A DNA stretch of 64,000 bases, from the NCBI RefSeq assembly GCF_023715145.1, contig NZ_JAMBNP010000007.1:124001-188000 (forward strand). Direction: 5' to 3'. Positions 1 through 8,222 of the stretch are shown here, in pieces (the stretch's first letter is position 1; each line of letters opens with the position of its first letter). Source of the stretch: Paenibacillus glycanilyticus (GTDB lineage: Bacteria > Bacillota > Bacilli > Paenibacillales > Paenibacillaceae). The notes below the pieces were generated by a model. It was given only the letters and a program-made list of their open reading frames with translations, made no database searches and was not told the DNA's origin. Position numbers and translations under genes: made by a program.

Positions 1-251
1 AGCTCCTGAATAACCTGATGCTCCTTCAAGTCCGGATTGAAATGGAAGACCGCCTCCCATACCGTCAGGAATTTGATATCCATCGCGCCAAAGGAGACGG
101 ACAACCCGACTCCGATCAGCAGCGCAATAAGACCGCCGAGAATAATTAAGATTGCTGTCAGAGGCCGGGAATACAGCCGCTCCACCTCCGAGCCTGATGA
201 GGCAGGTTCGGATTCCAATTGAGAGTTATGTAGCCTAGAGTTATGAGCCAT
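1..251 (-). CDS. FecCD-family iron-siderophore ABC permease, N-terminal part (cut by window edge)
   Basis: The minus strand reads from an ATG at 251 to the window edge, giving about 83 residues. After a polar N-terminus (MAHNSRLHNSQLES) and a short basic stretch ending RPLTA comes a hydrophobic helix, then a VSFGAMDIKF segment typical of FecCD/BtuC-type permeases. The gene lies downstream of a siderophore-binding lipoprotein gene on the same strand, so it is probably the membrane channel of that importer. The stop lies outside the window. A hairpin terminator separates the two genes, so expression may depend on read-through from the binding-protein gene. Family assignment is good; the substrate is not determinable. 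Confidence 0.8.
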   Translation of the reverse strand, partial: MAHNSRLHNSQLESEPASSGSEVERLYSRPLTAILIILGGLIALLIGVGLSVSFGAMDIKFLTVWEAVFHFNPDLKEHQVIQE

Positions 252-369
252 ATCGTCTTATCTCCGCTTCAAGTGAATTAACCAGAGTGAAACGGCTTTC
301 GCCGGCCTTGCATGGCGGAACGCGTTTCATTCCGGTGAATTCTAAGTCTTTATAACCTCTTAGAATTGG

Positions 370-395
370 AAAAAAGGGAGCAGCAGCTCCCTCTA
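370..395 (-). terminator. Intrinsic terminator or attenuator after the siderophore-binding gene
   Basis: On the minus strand GGGAGC, a 4-base loop and GCTCCC (376-391) are followed by a run of six T. It lies between the binding-protein stop and the permease start, where partial termination would give more binding protein than permease. Confidence 0.75.
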
Positions 396-409
396 TTCCC
401 TACTACTCA

Positions 410-1417
410 TTATTTCACAAAGTCTTTCAATACATTATCAATCATTTGGGAGCTTGCTACAGGACCGTAGTATAACCAGCTGGTCGTAGCTTCATATTCG
501 TGAACATGGCCGTTCTTTACAGCGGGAATGGATTGCCAGATCGGATCCTTCAGCGCTTCGGAGCCAGTCGCTTTATCGCTGTTGATTAGAATCAGATGAT
601 CAGCGTCCAGGTCAGCAAGCTTCTCAAGGGAGATTTCATTCCAGCTGACCATACCGGCAGCGGAAATCTCTTTCACGACATTAGGAACTTTCAGACCGAG
701 GTCATTATAGAGAACCGCGCCGCTCGAAAGCTTGTCGCTAACCACATAGAATTTGTTTGCTACAAGCCAGAGTGCCGCCACCGATTGATCAGGAATAGCC
801 GCTTGAAGCTTCGTTTTCGCCTCTGCTGCTTTCGCCTCATAGTCGTCAAGCACCTTCTGAGCTTGATCTTTCTTCTGCAGAACCTCACCGATTTTCAGCA
901 GGGCCTTGCGCCAGTCGCTGTTCACTTCGTCGCCAAGGACGAAGGTTGGAGCAATTTTCGAATACTGCTCATATTTGCCGCCTTCAACCGTGCTGTTCGA
1001 ACCAAGGATCAGCAAATCCGGAGCGAAGCTTGTTACGGCTTCGAAAGGTAGATCATAAGCGATTGTCGGGATATCCTTCAATTCGGTTTGCAGGTAATCC
1101 TGAATGCCGTTTGGAACGCTCCATTGGGCAACAGGCTTCACGCCAAGTGCAACCAGATAGTCTTCCAGGTAGGAAGCGATGATTTTTTGCGGATTAGCGG
1201 GAACGGTAACTTCGTTGCCAAGGCCGTCAGTCAGCTTTTGCTCCGTTGGTGCCGCTGCAGTTTCAGTCGCCTCCGGCGATGGCGACGCGCTTTCGGTTGC
1301 CGCCGAGTTATTCATGCCTTCGTTATTTTCTTTGTTCCCTCCGCATGCCGCTAGGACAAGCGAAAGAACCATTACACTCATAAGTACTACAATCCGTTTT
1401 TTGCTCTTACCAAACAC
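410..1417 (-). CDS. Iron-siderophore ABC transporter substrate-binding lipoprotein
   Basis: 335 residues. A lipoprotein signal peptide ends in the lipobox LVLAACGG, followed by a low-complexity Ser/Ala/Pro/Glu linker and then a FecB/FhuD-type (Peripla_BP_2) fold with the pattern LTDGLGNEVTVPANPQKII. It should bind a ferric siderophore outside the membrane and deliver it to the FecCD permease encoded downstream. The start is a GTG with AGGGGGAC about six bases upstream. A Fur-box-like sequence lies about 60 bp upstream, supporting iron repression. The siderophore cannot be named from sequence. Confidence 0.9.
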   Translation of the reverse strand: MFGKSKKRIVVLMSVMVLSLVLAACGGNKENNEGMNNSAATESASPSPEATETAAAPTEQKLTDGLGNEVTVPANPQKIIASYLEDYLVALGVKPVAQWSVPNGIQDYLQTELKDIPTIAYDLPFEAVTSFAPDLLILGSNSTVEGGKYEQYSKIAPTFVLGDEVNSDWRKALLKIGEVLQKKDQAQKVLDDYEAKAAEAKTKLQAAIPDQSVAALWLVANKFYVVSDKLSSGAVLYNDLGLKVPNVVKEISAAGMVSWNEISLEKLADLDADHLILINSDKATGSEALKDPIWQSIPAVKNGHVHEYEATTSWLYYGPVASSQMIDNVLKDFVK

Positions 1418-1473
1418 AATTACGTCCCCCTATTAAGCTAATAGCTGTATTCTCGATAATTGACTAAAGTGAT

Positions 1474-1492
1474 GATAACAATTCTCATTATC
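1474..1492. promoter_or_regulatory. Fur box upstream of the siderophore-binding gene
   Basis: Minus-strand GATAATGAGAATTGTTATC matches 16 of 19 positions of the classical Fur box GATAATGATAATCATTATC and is itself a near palindrome. It is placed to repress the siderophore uptake genes when iron is plentiful. Confidence 0.85.
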
Positions 1493-1563
1493 AAAGTCAA
1501 TCCTTAATTATAGGAAGGTGCTTATCCCTTGTCCGCAGTATAACCGACGCTCATCGAACAATA

Positions 1564-1602
1564 AAAAGGACGGCTCGAGAGCAATCTCGATTCCGTCCTT
1601 TT
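1564..1602 (-). terminator. Intrinsic terminator of the GH43/ABC transporter operon
   Basis: Inverted repeat AAAAGGACGG / CCGTCCTTTT around a 19-base centre, lying just after the GH43 stop. The T-rich flanks would let it work in both directions. Confidence 0.85.
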
Positions 1603-1626
1603 CTCCAATATAAGCGGGTCCAAGAT

Positions 1627-2625
1627 CTACAAAACCGCGTCGTCCTCATGACGAGGCTTTAATGCCGCAACGGATGCCCTGAAATCAGGTCTGCCGTCTT
1701 CGGTCCACTTCAGCTCCGTCACAAAGGTATGACGGTTCGGGTCGTACAATGGATCTCCTTCAATCTCTTTGTAGGTTCTGGCATGGAAGACAAACAACGC
1801 GGTTGTACCGTCCTCTGCTACCGTAAAGTTATTATGGCCGGGTCCATACAGCCCAAGAGCCTCATCGGTTGTCAACACCGGTATCGGTGATTTGTCCCAT
1901 GATGCCGCATCAAGCAAATCCGCATCGGCGGATGCTTCCAGAATGCCCATGCAATAGTTGAAGTCCGTGGCGCTTGCGGAATAGGACAGGAAGACGCGGT
2001 CTCCTTTGCGGATAAAGGCTGCCCCCTCATTCACCTTAAAGCCGATTCTTTCCCAGTCCAGATCCGGGACGGAAATCATCGTTTGCTTGCCGGCGAGCGT
2101 CCACGGGCTGCTCATCTTCGAAATGTACAGGTTGGAGTTCCCTTCAATCTCTGGATCCTTCTGCGCCCAGACGTAATAACGTTCGCCGTTGTGCTCGAAG
2201 GTTGTCGCGTCGAGCGAGAAGCTTTCCCAGGCTGTGCGGACCTGCCCCTTCTCCTCCCACTCGCCTTCAAGCGGATCAGCGCTGCCGCATTCCAGAACGA
2301 ACATCCGGTGGTCGAACAAGCCTTCATTCGTATCCGACGTATGCGCCGCGGCGAAATAGACATACCATTTGCCATCGATAAAATGCAGCTCCGGCGCCCA
2401 AATATTCGCGCTTAACAGCCCTGTCTCATGCTTTCTCCAAACAACGGCCGGCACGGCCTCCGCCAGTCCCTGAATCGTATCTGCCTTGCGAATCTCGATC
2501 CGGTCGTATTCCGGGACGGAAGCAACAAAGTAATAGCAGCCATCCGTATGCCTATAAATGAAAGGATCTGCTCGCTGTTCGATTAGTGGTTTAACTCCGT
2601 TCATTTCCGATTGATGGACTCCCAT
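1627..2625 (-). CDS. Glycoside hydrolase family 43 protein (arabinofuranosidase/xylosidase type)
   Basis: 332 residues without a signal peptide, so probably cytoplasmic. It begins with a typical GH43 five-bladed propeller start, ADPFIYRHTDGCYYF, whose Asp is the expected general base. WAPELHFIDGKWYVYF, SFSLDATTFEHNG (candidate second Asp) and VNEGAAFI (candidate acid Glu) follow in family order. It lies 30 bp downstream of two sugar permeases and a binding protein and probably trims imported arabino- or xylo-oligosaccharides. The start at 2625 has AGGTG upstream; a Met eight residues in is an alternative. Exact specificity within GH43 cannot be read here. Confidence 0.88.
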   Translation of the reverse strand: MGVHQSEMNGVKPLIEQRADPFIYRHTDGCYYFVASVPEYDRIEIRKADTIQGLAEAVPAVVWRKHETGLLSANIWAPELHFIDGKWYVYFAAAHTSDTNEGLFDHRMFVLECGSADPLEGEWEEKGQVRTAWESFSLDATTFEHNGERYYVWAQKDPEIEGNSNLYISKMSSPWTLAGKQTMISVPDLDWERIGFKVNEGAAFIRKGDRVFLSYSASATDFNYCMGILEASADADLLDAASWDKSPIPVLTTDEALGLYGPGHNNFTVAEDGTTALFVFHARTYKEIEGDPLYDPNRHTFVTELKWTEDGRPDFRASVAALKPRHEDDAVL

Positions 2626-2655
2626 CCTGTCACCTGCTTCTATTCGTATTTGTCA

Positions 2656-3504
2656 TTAGCCTTTAACGCCACCCACGGTTAAGCCGGAGACGAAATAGCG
2701 CTGGAAGAAAATAAAGACGATCATAATCGGTACGATCGCCAGCACGGAGCCGGCAATAAGAATATCGTAGTTGTTGCCGTAAGGCGTCACTAGACTGGAC
2801 AAGCCGATTGGCAGGGTCAGCTTCTCGCCCGAATTCAGGACGATAAGCGGCCACACGAAGCTGTTCCAGCTGGCAAGCGCCTGCACGATAATCATCGCGC
2901 CAAACGCGGGTGTCATAAGCGGCACAAAGATTTTGAAGAAAATGCCGTATTCCGAGCAGCCGTCGATTCTTCCCGCATCCATGAAGTCCTTCGGCAGTCC
3001 AGCCGCGTATTGGCGGAAGAAGAAGATCGGCAGCGGGGATACGACAAACGGCAGGATCACGCCGCTGAACGTATTGATCAGGTTCATCGCTATCATCTGC
3101 TTGTACAGCGGCAGCATGATGATCTCTACCGGTACCATCATGACCAGAAGGACAAACAGAAAGATGATATTGCGGCCTCTGAAACGGTACATCGCCAGCC
3201 CATAACCAACCATGGAGGAGAGCAGCATACAGAAGACGGTATAAATGACGGTTACGATTAAGCTGTTTTTATACCAGATCAGGTATTTCTCCGCCCCGCT
3301 CGAGAAGATAAAGGAATAGTTATGGAAAGACAACAACTCCGGCTGCAGGCGAATGTTAAGACCGAAGCGAAGCAATTCCTTTGACGGCTTAAACGAAGCC
3401 AGCAGCAAGCTATAGAAAGGAAAGACCGACAAGGCCGCAAATAGAACGAATAAGGCAAACAAAAGCCAGGTTTGAGGACGATTCCATTTGGCGCTCATGT
3501 TCAA
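2656..3504 (-). CDS. Sugar ABC transporter permease, MalG/AraQ type
   Basis: 282 residues with about six membrane helices and the MalG-type cytoplasmic EAA loop (DAGRIDGCSEYGIFFKI region) that contacts the ATPase. It overlaps the upstream permease gene by 4 bp, a usual sign of translational coupling. With the MalF-type partner and the binding protein it forms a CUT1 importer. No ATPase gene is nearby, so a shared MsmX-type ATPase elsewhere is likely (family knowledge). The link to arabinose oligosaccharides rests on gene order and the GH43 neighbour. Confidence 0.9.
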   Translation of the reverse strand: MNMSAKWNRPQTWLLFALFVLFAALSVFPFYSLLLASFKPSKELLRFGLNIRLQPELLSFHNYSFIFSSGAEKYLIWYKNSLIVTVIYTVFCMLLSSMVGYGLAMYRFRGRNIIFLFVLLVMMVPVEIIMLPLYKQMIAMNLINTFSGVILPFVVSPLPIFFFRQYAAGLPKDFMDAGRIDGCSEYGIFFKIFVPLMTPAFGAMIIVQALASWNSFVWPLIVLNSGEKLTLPIGLSSLVTPYGNNYDILIAGSVLAIVPIMIVFIFFQRYFVSGLTVGGVKG

Positions 3505-4397
3505 TCCTCCTTCTTAAACAAGCCGAATAGACGAAGCTGTACGACATTAAGAACCATAGTGAGCAACAGCAGGATCATCCCGATGGCCGAACCAAGCCCA
3601 AGCTCGTTCTTCTCAATCCCGCTGCGGTATAGCAATCCGATCATGGTGAGGCCAATGTCGTTTGGCGAATGGTTGCCGCTCCACAGAATGAAGCTCTCCG
3701 TAAACATCGAGTACCCGCCGTAAATGCTGATCGTAATGACGTAGATCGAAATCGGTTTGAGCAGCGGCAGCGTAATACGCCAGAATTTGTTCCAGGTATT
3801 CGCCCCGTCGATGCTTGCCGATTCGTAGAGCTCGCTTGGAATAGACTGCAAGGCCGACATAAAGTAGATGATGTTAATGCCCAAATAACGCCAGGTCGCC
3901 AAGATCACCAGTACGAGCATGCCAGATGCGCTGCTGCCAAGCCAGTTCATGGTCTCGAGGCCAAAGGCATGGCGGAACGTATTCATGACGGAATTATCCA
4001 GCGAGCCAAACACGAGCCGAAACACAATGCCCGCTACAACAACTGAAGTCAAAGCCGGCAGGAACAGGGTCGAACGGAAGAACGCGCTCCACTTCATAAG
4101 CTTGGAGTTAAGGAATACGGCAAGCACGAGAGGCAGAGGAATGAGGACCAGAATGGTCCAGAACGTGTATCTCGAGCTGTTCCAAAGCGCGGTATAAAAG
4201 GAATCGTCCCAGAGATTCCTGTAGTTGTCTAAGCCAATGAAATGGGTCTGGCCCGGCAGTACTTCCTGAAAGCTCATAATGAAGGTCGATATAACCGGAT
4301 AGACGAAAAAGATCGCTAACGAAAGCACAAACGGCAGCACAAACACATAAGGGGCGACTCGCTGATTGTATAGAAGCTTTTTCATTTGCGCGCTCAC
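3501..4397 (-). CDS. Sugar ABC transporter permease, MalF/AraP type
   Basis: 298 residues, about six membrane helices, with an EAA loop (YESASIDGANTWNKFWRITLP) typical of carbohydrate permeases. It starts at an ATG at 4397 and ends inside the start of the MalG-type gene. Gene order binding protein, MalF-type, MalG-type, GH43 resembles the araNPQ arrangement of Bacillus. It is the channel half of a CUT1 importer. Confidence 0.9.
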   Translation of the reverse strand: MSAQMKKLLYNQRVAPYVFVLPFVLSLAIFFVYPVISTFIMSFQEVLPGQTHFIGLDNYRNLWDDSFYTALWNSSRYTFWTILVLIPLPLVLAVFLNSKLMKWSAFFRSTLFLPALTSVVVAGIVFRLVFGSLDNSVMNTFRHAFGLETMNWLGSSASGMLVLVILATWRYLGINIIYFMSALQSIPSELYESASIDGANTWNKFWRITLPLLKPISIYVITISIYGGYSMFTESFILWSGNHSPNDIGLTMIGLLYRSGIEKNELGLGSAIGMILLLLTMVLNVVQLRLFGLFKKED

Positions 4398-4497
4398 TCG
4401 CTCCTTCCTGATCAGGATTACTTCGCTGAAGGACCAAGCATTCGGCCCTCCAGCGAAGCGGTTAAACTAGTTTTTTCGCTAGACTATTGGTTCGCTT

Positions 4498-5775
4498 CTA
4501 CTTGATGCTTGCTGCCGCATCATCCAATACTTGCTTCGGATCCTTCAGATCGTTCAGCGCCTGGAACATTGTCTTTGTCTTGATCACGTCGGATACGGCA
4601 GGCGTTTTCTCTTTAATATTGGTAGGTGCGATTTCGTCCTTCAGGCTGCTGAGGAACGTAAAGATATCTTTGCCGAAGTAGTCGGTATATTTGTTCGACT
4701 CGTTCATAGCCGGATCCGTCCACGCATCCGTACGGATCGGGTCAAAGCCAAGCTGTTTCCAGATCTCGATATTGCCTTCTTTGGATACTTTCGCGAACTC
4801 GAGGAACTTCTTCACGAGCTCCTGGTTTTTGGATTGGTTCGTAATAACCGTACCTGTACCGCCCATACCGGAAGAACGCATTTCGCCTTGTTTGAATACC
4901 GGCATTGGCTTAATGATGATTTTGCCTTTCAGGTCAGGCATGTAGTCCGTGAAACGTCCCATGTACCACATTGGCATCCAGATGGAAGCGGCGCCGCCGC
5001 CGTTCATAAAGCCGTAGTACTCTTCGGAGTGGTGGAAGCCGCCTGGAGCTACAACGGCCACTTTTTCTTTTACGAGCTTTTGCAGATAAGTCAGAACATC
5101 CACATTCGCTTGATCGTTAAGCGTTACATTGCCGTCTTTATCAAGGAGGTCCGAGCCGTGCTGTACAACCAGCGGCCAAAATGACCATTGGTCGGTTGTT
5201 TCAACGGTAGCCATCGGCTTGCCTGTTTTCTCAAGCACTTGCTTGCCCGCTGCTTCGTAATCATCCCAAGTGATGATTTTGTCAGCGTCAACGCCGGCTT
5301 GGTCGAGAATTTCTTTATTGTAGTAAATCACTTCCGCGCCTACGTGGTAGTCGATGCCGTAGTATTGGCCGTCCTTCGCATAGTTGTCGAGACGGGACAT
5401 AACCAGATTGTCTTTGTTTGGTTCTACGATATCATTGAGCGGAACGAGCTGCGGCTCGCCTTTGAGGAAGTTGCCGATTTTGCTGATCTCGATGTCGGCC
5501 ATGTCCGGCGCGCCTTTGCCCGATTGCAGCGCAACCTGCAGCTTGTTGTGGTTATCGTCGTAAGGGAATGTGGTAGCTACCAGCTTAATTTTCTGATCCG
5601 GATTCGCTTCATTCCACTTGTCTGCCATACTCTCGAAAAATTGCTGATGAAGCTCGTTAAAGGTCCAGAAGACGACCTTTGTGGATTTGCCCGAAGAATT
5701 GCCGGAGCTGCACGCGGATAAGACCAACATGAGTGCCAATGCCAAGGCTGCCGTTAACGTAATCCCTTTTTTCAT
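4498..5775 (-). CDS. Extracellular sugar-binding lipoprotein of a CUT1 ABC importer (AraN-like)
   Basis: About 425 residues from the chosen ATG at 5775, which has GAGGGGG nine bases upstream; an in-frame ATG 33 bp earlier lacks such a site. The N-terminus MKKGITL leads to the lipobox VLSACSS. The mature part is an SBP_bac_1 fold with the family pattern VVFWTFNELHQ, a middle IYYNKEIL element and WMPMWYMG. It captures an oligosaccharide outside the cell for the two permeases downstream. Its promoter faces a GntR/LacI-type regulator gene across a perfect palindrome and a cre-like site, so both substrate induction and glucose repression are likely. Confidence 0.9.
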   Translation of the reverse strand: MKKGITLTAALALALMLVLSACSSGNSSGKSTKVVFWTFNELHQQFFESMADKWNEANPDQKIKLVATTFPYDDNHNKLQVALQSGKGAPDMADIEISKIGNFLKGEPQLVPLNDIVEPNKDNLVMSRLDNYAKDGQYYGIDYHVGAEVIYYNKEILDQAGVDADKIITWDDYEAAGKQVLEKTGKPMATVETTDQWSFWPLVVQHGSDLLDKDGNVTLNDQANVDVLTYLQKLVKEKVAVVAPGGFHHSEEYYGFMNGGGAASIWMPMWYMGRFTDYMPDLKGKIIIKPMPVFKQGEMRSSGMGGTGTVITNQSKNQELVKKFLEFAKVSKEGNIEIWKQLGFDPIRTDAWTDPAMNESNKYTDYFGKDIFTFLSSLKDEIAPTNIKEKTPAVSDVIKTKTMFQALNDLKDPKQVLDDAAASIK

Positions 5776-5824
5776 TTGACGTTTCCCCCTCACATATTGG
5801 TTAAGCATTTTGTTACCTGAACCA

Positions 5825-5840
5825 TTGTAAGCGCTTCACA
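5825..5840. promoter_or_regulatory. Candidate cre (CcpA) site
   Basis: TTGTAAGCGCTTCACA has a full left half and the central AAGCGCTT of the cre consensus, but its right end is weak. It lies just downstream of a TATAAT -10 element (5846-5851, minus strand) for the binding-protein gene, where CcpA binding would block transcription. Confidence 0.5.
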
Positions 5841-5872
5841 ATCAGATTATAATAGGCATAAAATATTATTTA

Positions 5873-5890
5873 TATAACCAATTGGTTATA
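5873..5890. promoter_or_regulatory. Perfect 18-bp palindromic operator between binding-protein and regulator genes
   Basis: TATAACCAATTGGTTATA is its own reverse complement. It sits 35 bp before the regulator start and about 20 bp upstream of the -10 element of the divergent binding-protein gene, so one bound dimer could block both promoters. It is the best candidate for the GntR/LacI-type regulator's operator; it differs from the ATTTGTACGTACAAAT box known for Bacillus AraR. Confidence 0.7.
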
Positions 5891-5924
5891 AAAACATATT
5901 TATTTATTGAGAGTAGGTGCCTTC

Positions 5925-6989
5925 ATGAAAAAGACAGCTCTGTACAAGCAAATCCAGCTTGAGATTAAGGAAAGGATTGCTTCCGGGCAGCTCCGGCCGC
6001 TCGACCGCATCCCTTCCGAGCAGGAACTAATGGACGAATTCAAAGTGAGCAAGATCACCGTCAAGAACGCGTTGACCGAGTTAGCCGATGAAGGTCTCGT
6101 CACGCGCATTCAAGGCAAAGGAACGTTTGTCGCAGCCGATTTGAAGCCTGTGAAAGTGAAGGCGCCTGCTCCGGAGCCAGAGTCCGACAAGATCCCTCTT
6201 ATTGGCTTCATTATCCCTACGATGAAAACAACCGTCATTCAAAAGCTCGTCGATTATATAGAGTTTTATTTGAAGGAAGTCGGCCTCCAGATGATTCTGA
6301 GCATTACCCGCGAGCATGCCGCGGAGGAATCAAGGGCGATCAGCACCTTGGTTGATTTGGGGGTTCAGGGGCTTATCGTCTTTCCCACGGAGGATGAAAA
6401 ATACAACGAGTCTCTCCTCCGACTGTCTCTCGATAAGTTTCCTTTTGTCTTTATTGACCGCTTCCTGCGCAATATCGAGACGTATACCATTACCTCGGAT
6501 AACGATGGCGGCGCCTACCGGACGGTGACGCATTTGTTATCCAAGGGGCATCGGCAGATCGCGCTAATCTCGCCGGAGAATGCCAACACCGCTATTGAGG
6601 ACCGCACGACCGGCTTGGAGAAAGCCTATATCGATCAGGGGGAGTCCATTGATAAAAGCCTCTGGTGCCATATGCCGCTGGATGTGCTGCGCAGTGAACG
6701 CGCGCTCGGCTACATTACGGACTTCCTGCGAGCTCGTCCGAACATTACGGCCGCCTTTACGCTGACCGAGGAAATTGCCGGCCTCACCTGGCAGGCGCTC
6801 CAACTGCTGGAGCGACGCAAGGAGGTCGAGCTCTTCTCCTTCGACAATCCGGATATTCCGAATGTTCCCTACGTCCAGCAGGACGAGCAGGAGCTCGCCC
6901 GCTCCGCGGTTATGCTGCTGCAGGACCAAATCAAGCACACCTACGCCCCGCAGCATATTGTTGTGCCTGTGCAGCTGGTGTTTCCTTGA
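5925..6989 (+). CDS. GntR-type repressor with LacI-type sugar-binding domain (AraR-like)
   Basis: 354 residues from the ATG at 5925 (AGGTG upstream); an in-frame TTG at 5907 is less likely. Residues 1-70 form a GntR winged helix (YKQIQLEIKERIASG, PSEQELMDEFKVSK, GKGTFVA). Residues from about 80 on form a periplasmic-binding-like sensor (PLIGFIIPTM, LVDLGVQGLIVFP, LLSKGHRQIALIS). This architecture is that of AraR. It is divergent to the GH43/ABC operon and close to a perfect palindrome, so it probably represses that operon until a sugar, perhaps arabinose, binds. The effector is inferred from neighbours only. Confidence 0.87.
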   Translation: MKKTALYKQIQLEIKERIASGQLRPLDRIPSEQELMDEFKVSKITVKNALTELADEGLVTRIQGKGTFVAADLKPVKVKAPAPEPESDKIPLIGFIIPTMKTTVIQKLVDYIEFYLKEVGLQMILSITREHAAEESRAISTLVDLGVQGLIVFPTEDEKYNESLLRLSLDKFPFVFIDRFLRNIETYTITSDNDGGAYRTVTHLLSKGHRQIALISPENANTAIEDRTTGLEKAYIDQGESIDKSLWCHMPLDVLRSERALGYITDFLRARPNITAAFTLTEEIAGLTWQALQLLERRKEVELFSFDNPDIPNVPYVQQDEQELARSAVMLLQDQIKHTYAPQHIVVPVQLVFP

Positions 6990-7043
6990 GGATGCGAGCG
7001 CAAACTTGCCGGTTTGGGGCGAGGATTATGGCGTTTGCGAGTA

Positions 7044-7140
7044 GCTTAACGATCTCTGGCATCGTTTAGGTACTGGGAGAGTTACTTTTTCGTGGGCTTA
7101 ACGATGCGGTGCGTCGTTAAGATGAGAGGGATCGTTTGCT
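7044..7140. repeat. Two copies of a hairpin-forming intergenic repeat
   Basis: GCTTAACGAT starts two units 52 bp apart. The first forms TAACGAT / ATCGTTTA (7047-7068), the second CTTAACGA / TCGTTAAG (7097-7121, perfect 8-bp stem). A further ATCGTTT follows at 7131. It lies between the regulator stop and a terminator, and I see no coding potential. Confidence 0.55.
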
Positions 7141-7230
7141 AGATTTGAGGAAAGCAGCTTGATTGTGAGTATGAAGAGTTACCGCGGTGGACTGTCTGCA
7201 ACAACCGCCCAAAGTAAAAGGTAACGAATA

Positions 7231-7271
7231 AAAAAAGGCTCTCCCTGCAGGTCTGCGGGGAGAGCCTTTTT
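7231..7271. terminator. Bidirectional terminator between converging genes
   Basis: AAAAAGGCTCTCCC and GGGGAGAGCCTTTTT form a long stem with A and T tracts on both sides. It serves the regulator gene on the plus strand and the sugar isomerase gene on the minus strand. Confidence 0.9.
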
Positions 7272-7282
7272 GCATAACTCTG

Positions 7283-8113
7283 TTAAATATTCGCGAACGC
7301 TTTATCAAACCCGGCTTTCGAGCGCTGAAGCGCCTCTTCGACCGAGATCGGAGCGCCGCCAGGGGTCAGGATCTCCTGAGCGACCGAACCTTTGTAGCCG
7401 ATGCGCTTCAGGCTGCCAAGGAAGCCCGGCAGATCGATGACGCCTTCGCCCGGATACAAGCGGTCGTTGTCCAGCACCTGCTCGATCGGAATATTCTTCG
7501 CATCATTAATATGAACATGGACAATTTGCTCCGGAGACAACTTATCCAGGTCTTCCGTTCCAAGTCCATTCGTATACCAGTGGTAAGCATCCAGCAGAAG
7601 ACCAACGTTTGACGTACCGATCGCATCGGCGAAGGCAAGCGTATCTTCCATCGTATAAATAAACGGATATTTCCATGCCGTGCGCAAATGATGCGGACCT
7701 ACAAACTCAAGCCCAAGCCTAACGCCATAAGCGTTCAGCACATTAGCGCATTCTCTCAAGCGGAGGACCGCCTTAATGGTGAAAGCTCCAGGGGACAAGT
7801 CCGTCGCCGGTAAAATATACGTGCAGCTTGCCGTGCAATTCAGCTGTGCTGCGGCTTTTGCCTGCTCTTCCAGCTGAGGAAGGCCGTCCCGGAACGCTGC
7901 GTCCGTGCCGCGCCATTCTACCGGGAAGCCACAAGAGCCGATTGCCATGTTATTCACTGCAAGCAGCTCGCGTGCGCCGTCTACGCCATATGTATGAATC
8001 AGATTCGCTGCATCCAAATCTACCGACTGAAATCCATACTTTGCCGCCTGCTCAATAAATGCTTTATCATCACCGATATCTCCAAGTCCAGCCCTCGTTA
8101 ACCCTTTCAGCAT
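7283..8113 (-). CDS. Sugar phosphate isomerase/epimerase family protein (xylose-isomerase-like TIM barrel)
   Basis: About 276 residues from ATG 8113, which has GGAG eight bases upstream; the longer reading frame starts at 8161 without a clear site. AP_endonuc_2-type TIM barrel features include LEFVGPHHL and GLLLDAYHWYTNG, whose acidic and His residues are usual metal ligands, VHVHINDA, and GEGVIDLPGFLGSLKRIGYKG near the end. Members isomerise or epimerise sugars or inositol derivatives, and the exact substrate cannot be read. It stands alone between two terminators in a carbohydrate region. Confidence 0.8.
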   Translation of the reverse strand: MLKGLTRAGLGDIGDDKAFIEQAAKYGFQSVDLDAANLIHTYGVDGARELLAVNNMAIGSCGFPVEWRGTDAAFRDGLPQLEEQAKAAAQLNCTASCTYILPATDLSPGAFTIKAVLRLRECANVLNAYGVRLGLEFVGPHHLRTAWKYPFIYTMEDTLAFADAIGTSNVGLLLDAYHWYTNGLGTEDLDKLSPEQIVHVHINDAKNIPIEQVLDNDRLYPGEGVIDLPGFLGSLKRIGYKGSVAQEILTPGGAPISVEEALQRSKAGFDKAFANI

Positions 8114-8185
8114 CTGATCAGCTCCATCCGATTGTGAATACGTTTCAACTTCATTATACAAGAGCTACTCCCTTGTCTCTATTAT

Positions 8186-8214
8186 AAAAAGGCGCCATAG
8201 GATGGCGCCTTTTT
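8186..8214. terminator. Intrinsic terminator of the GH5-SLH gene
   Basis: AAAAAGGCGCC and GGCGCCTTTTT around a short loop, right after the GH5-SLH stop on the minus strand. The A and T tracts are symmetrical. Confidence 0.9.
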
Positions 8215-8222
8215 ATCCTTCT

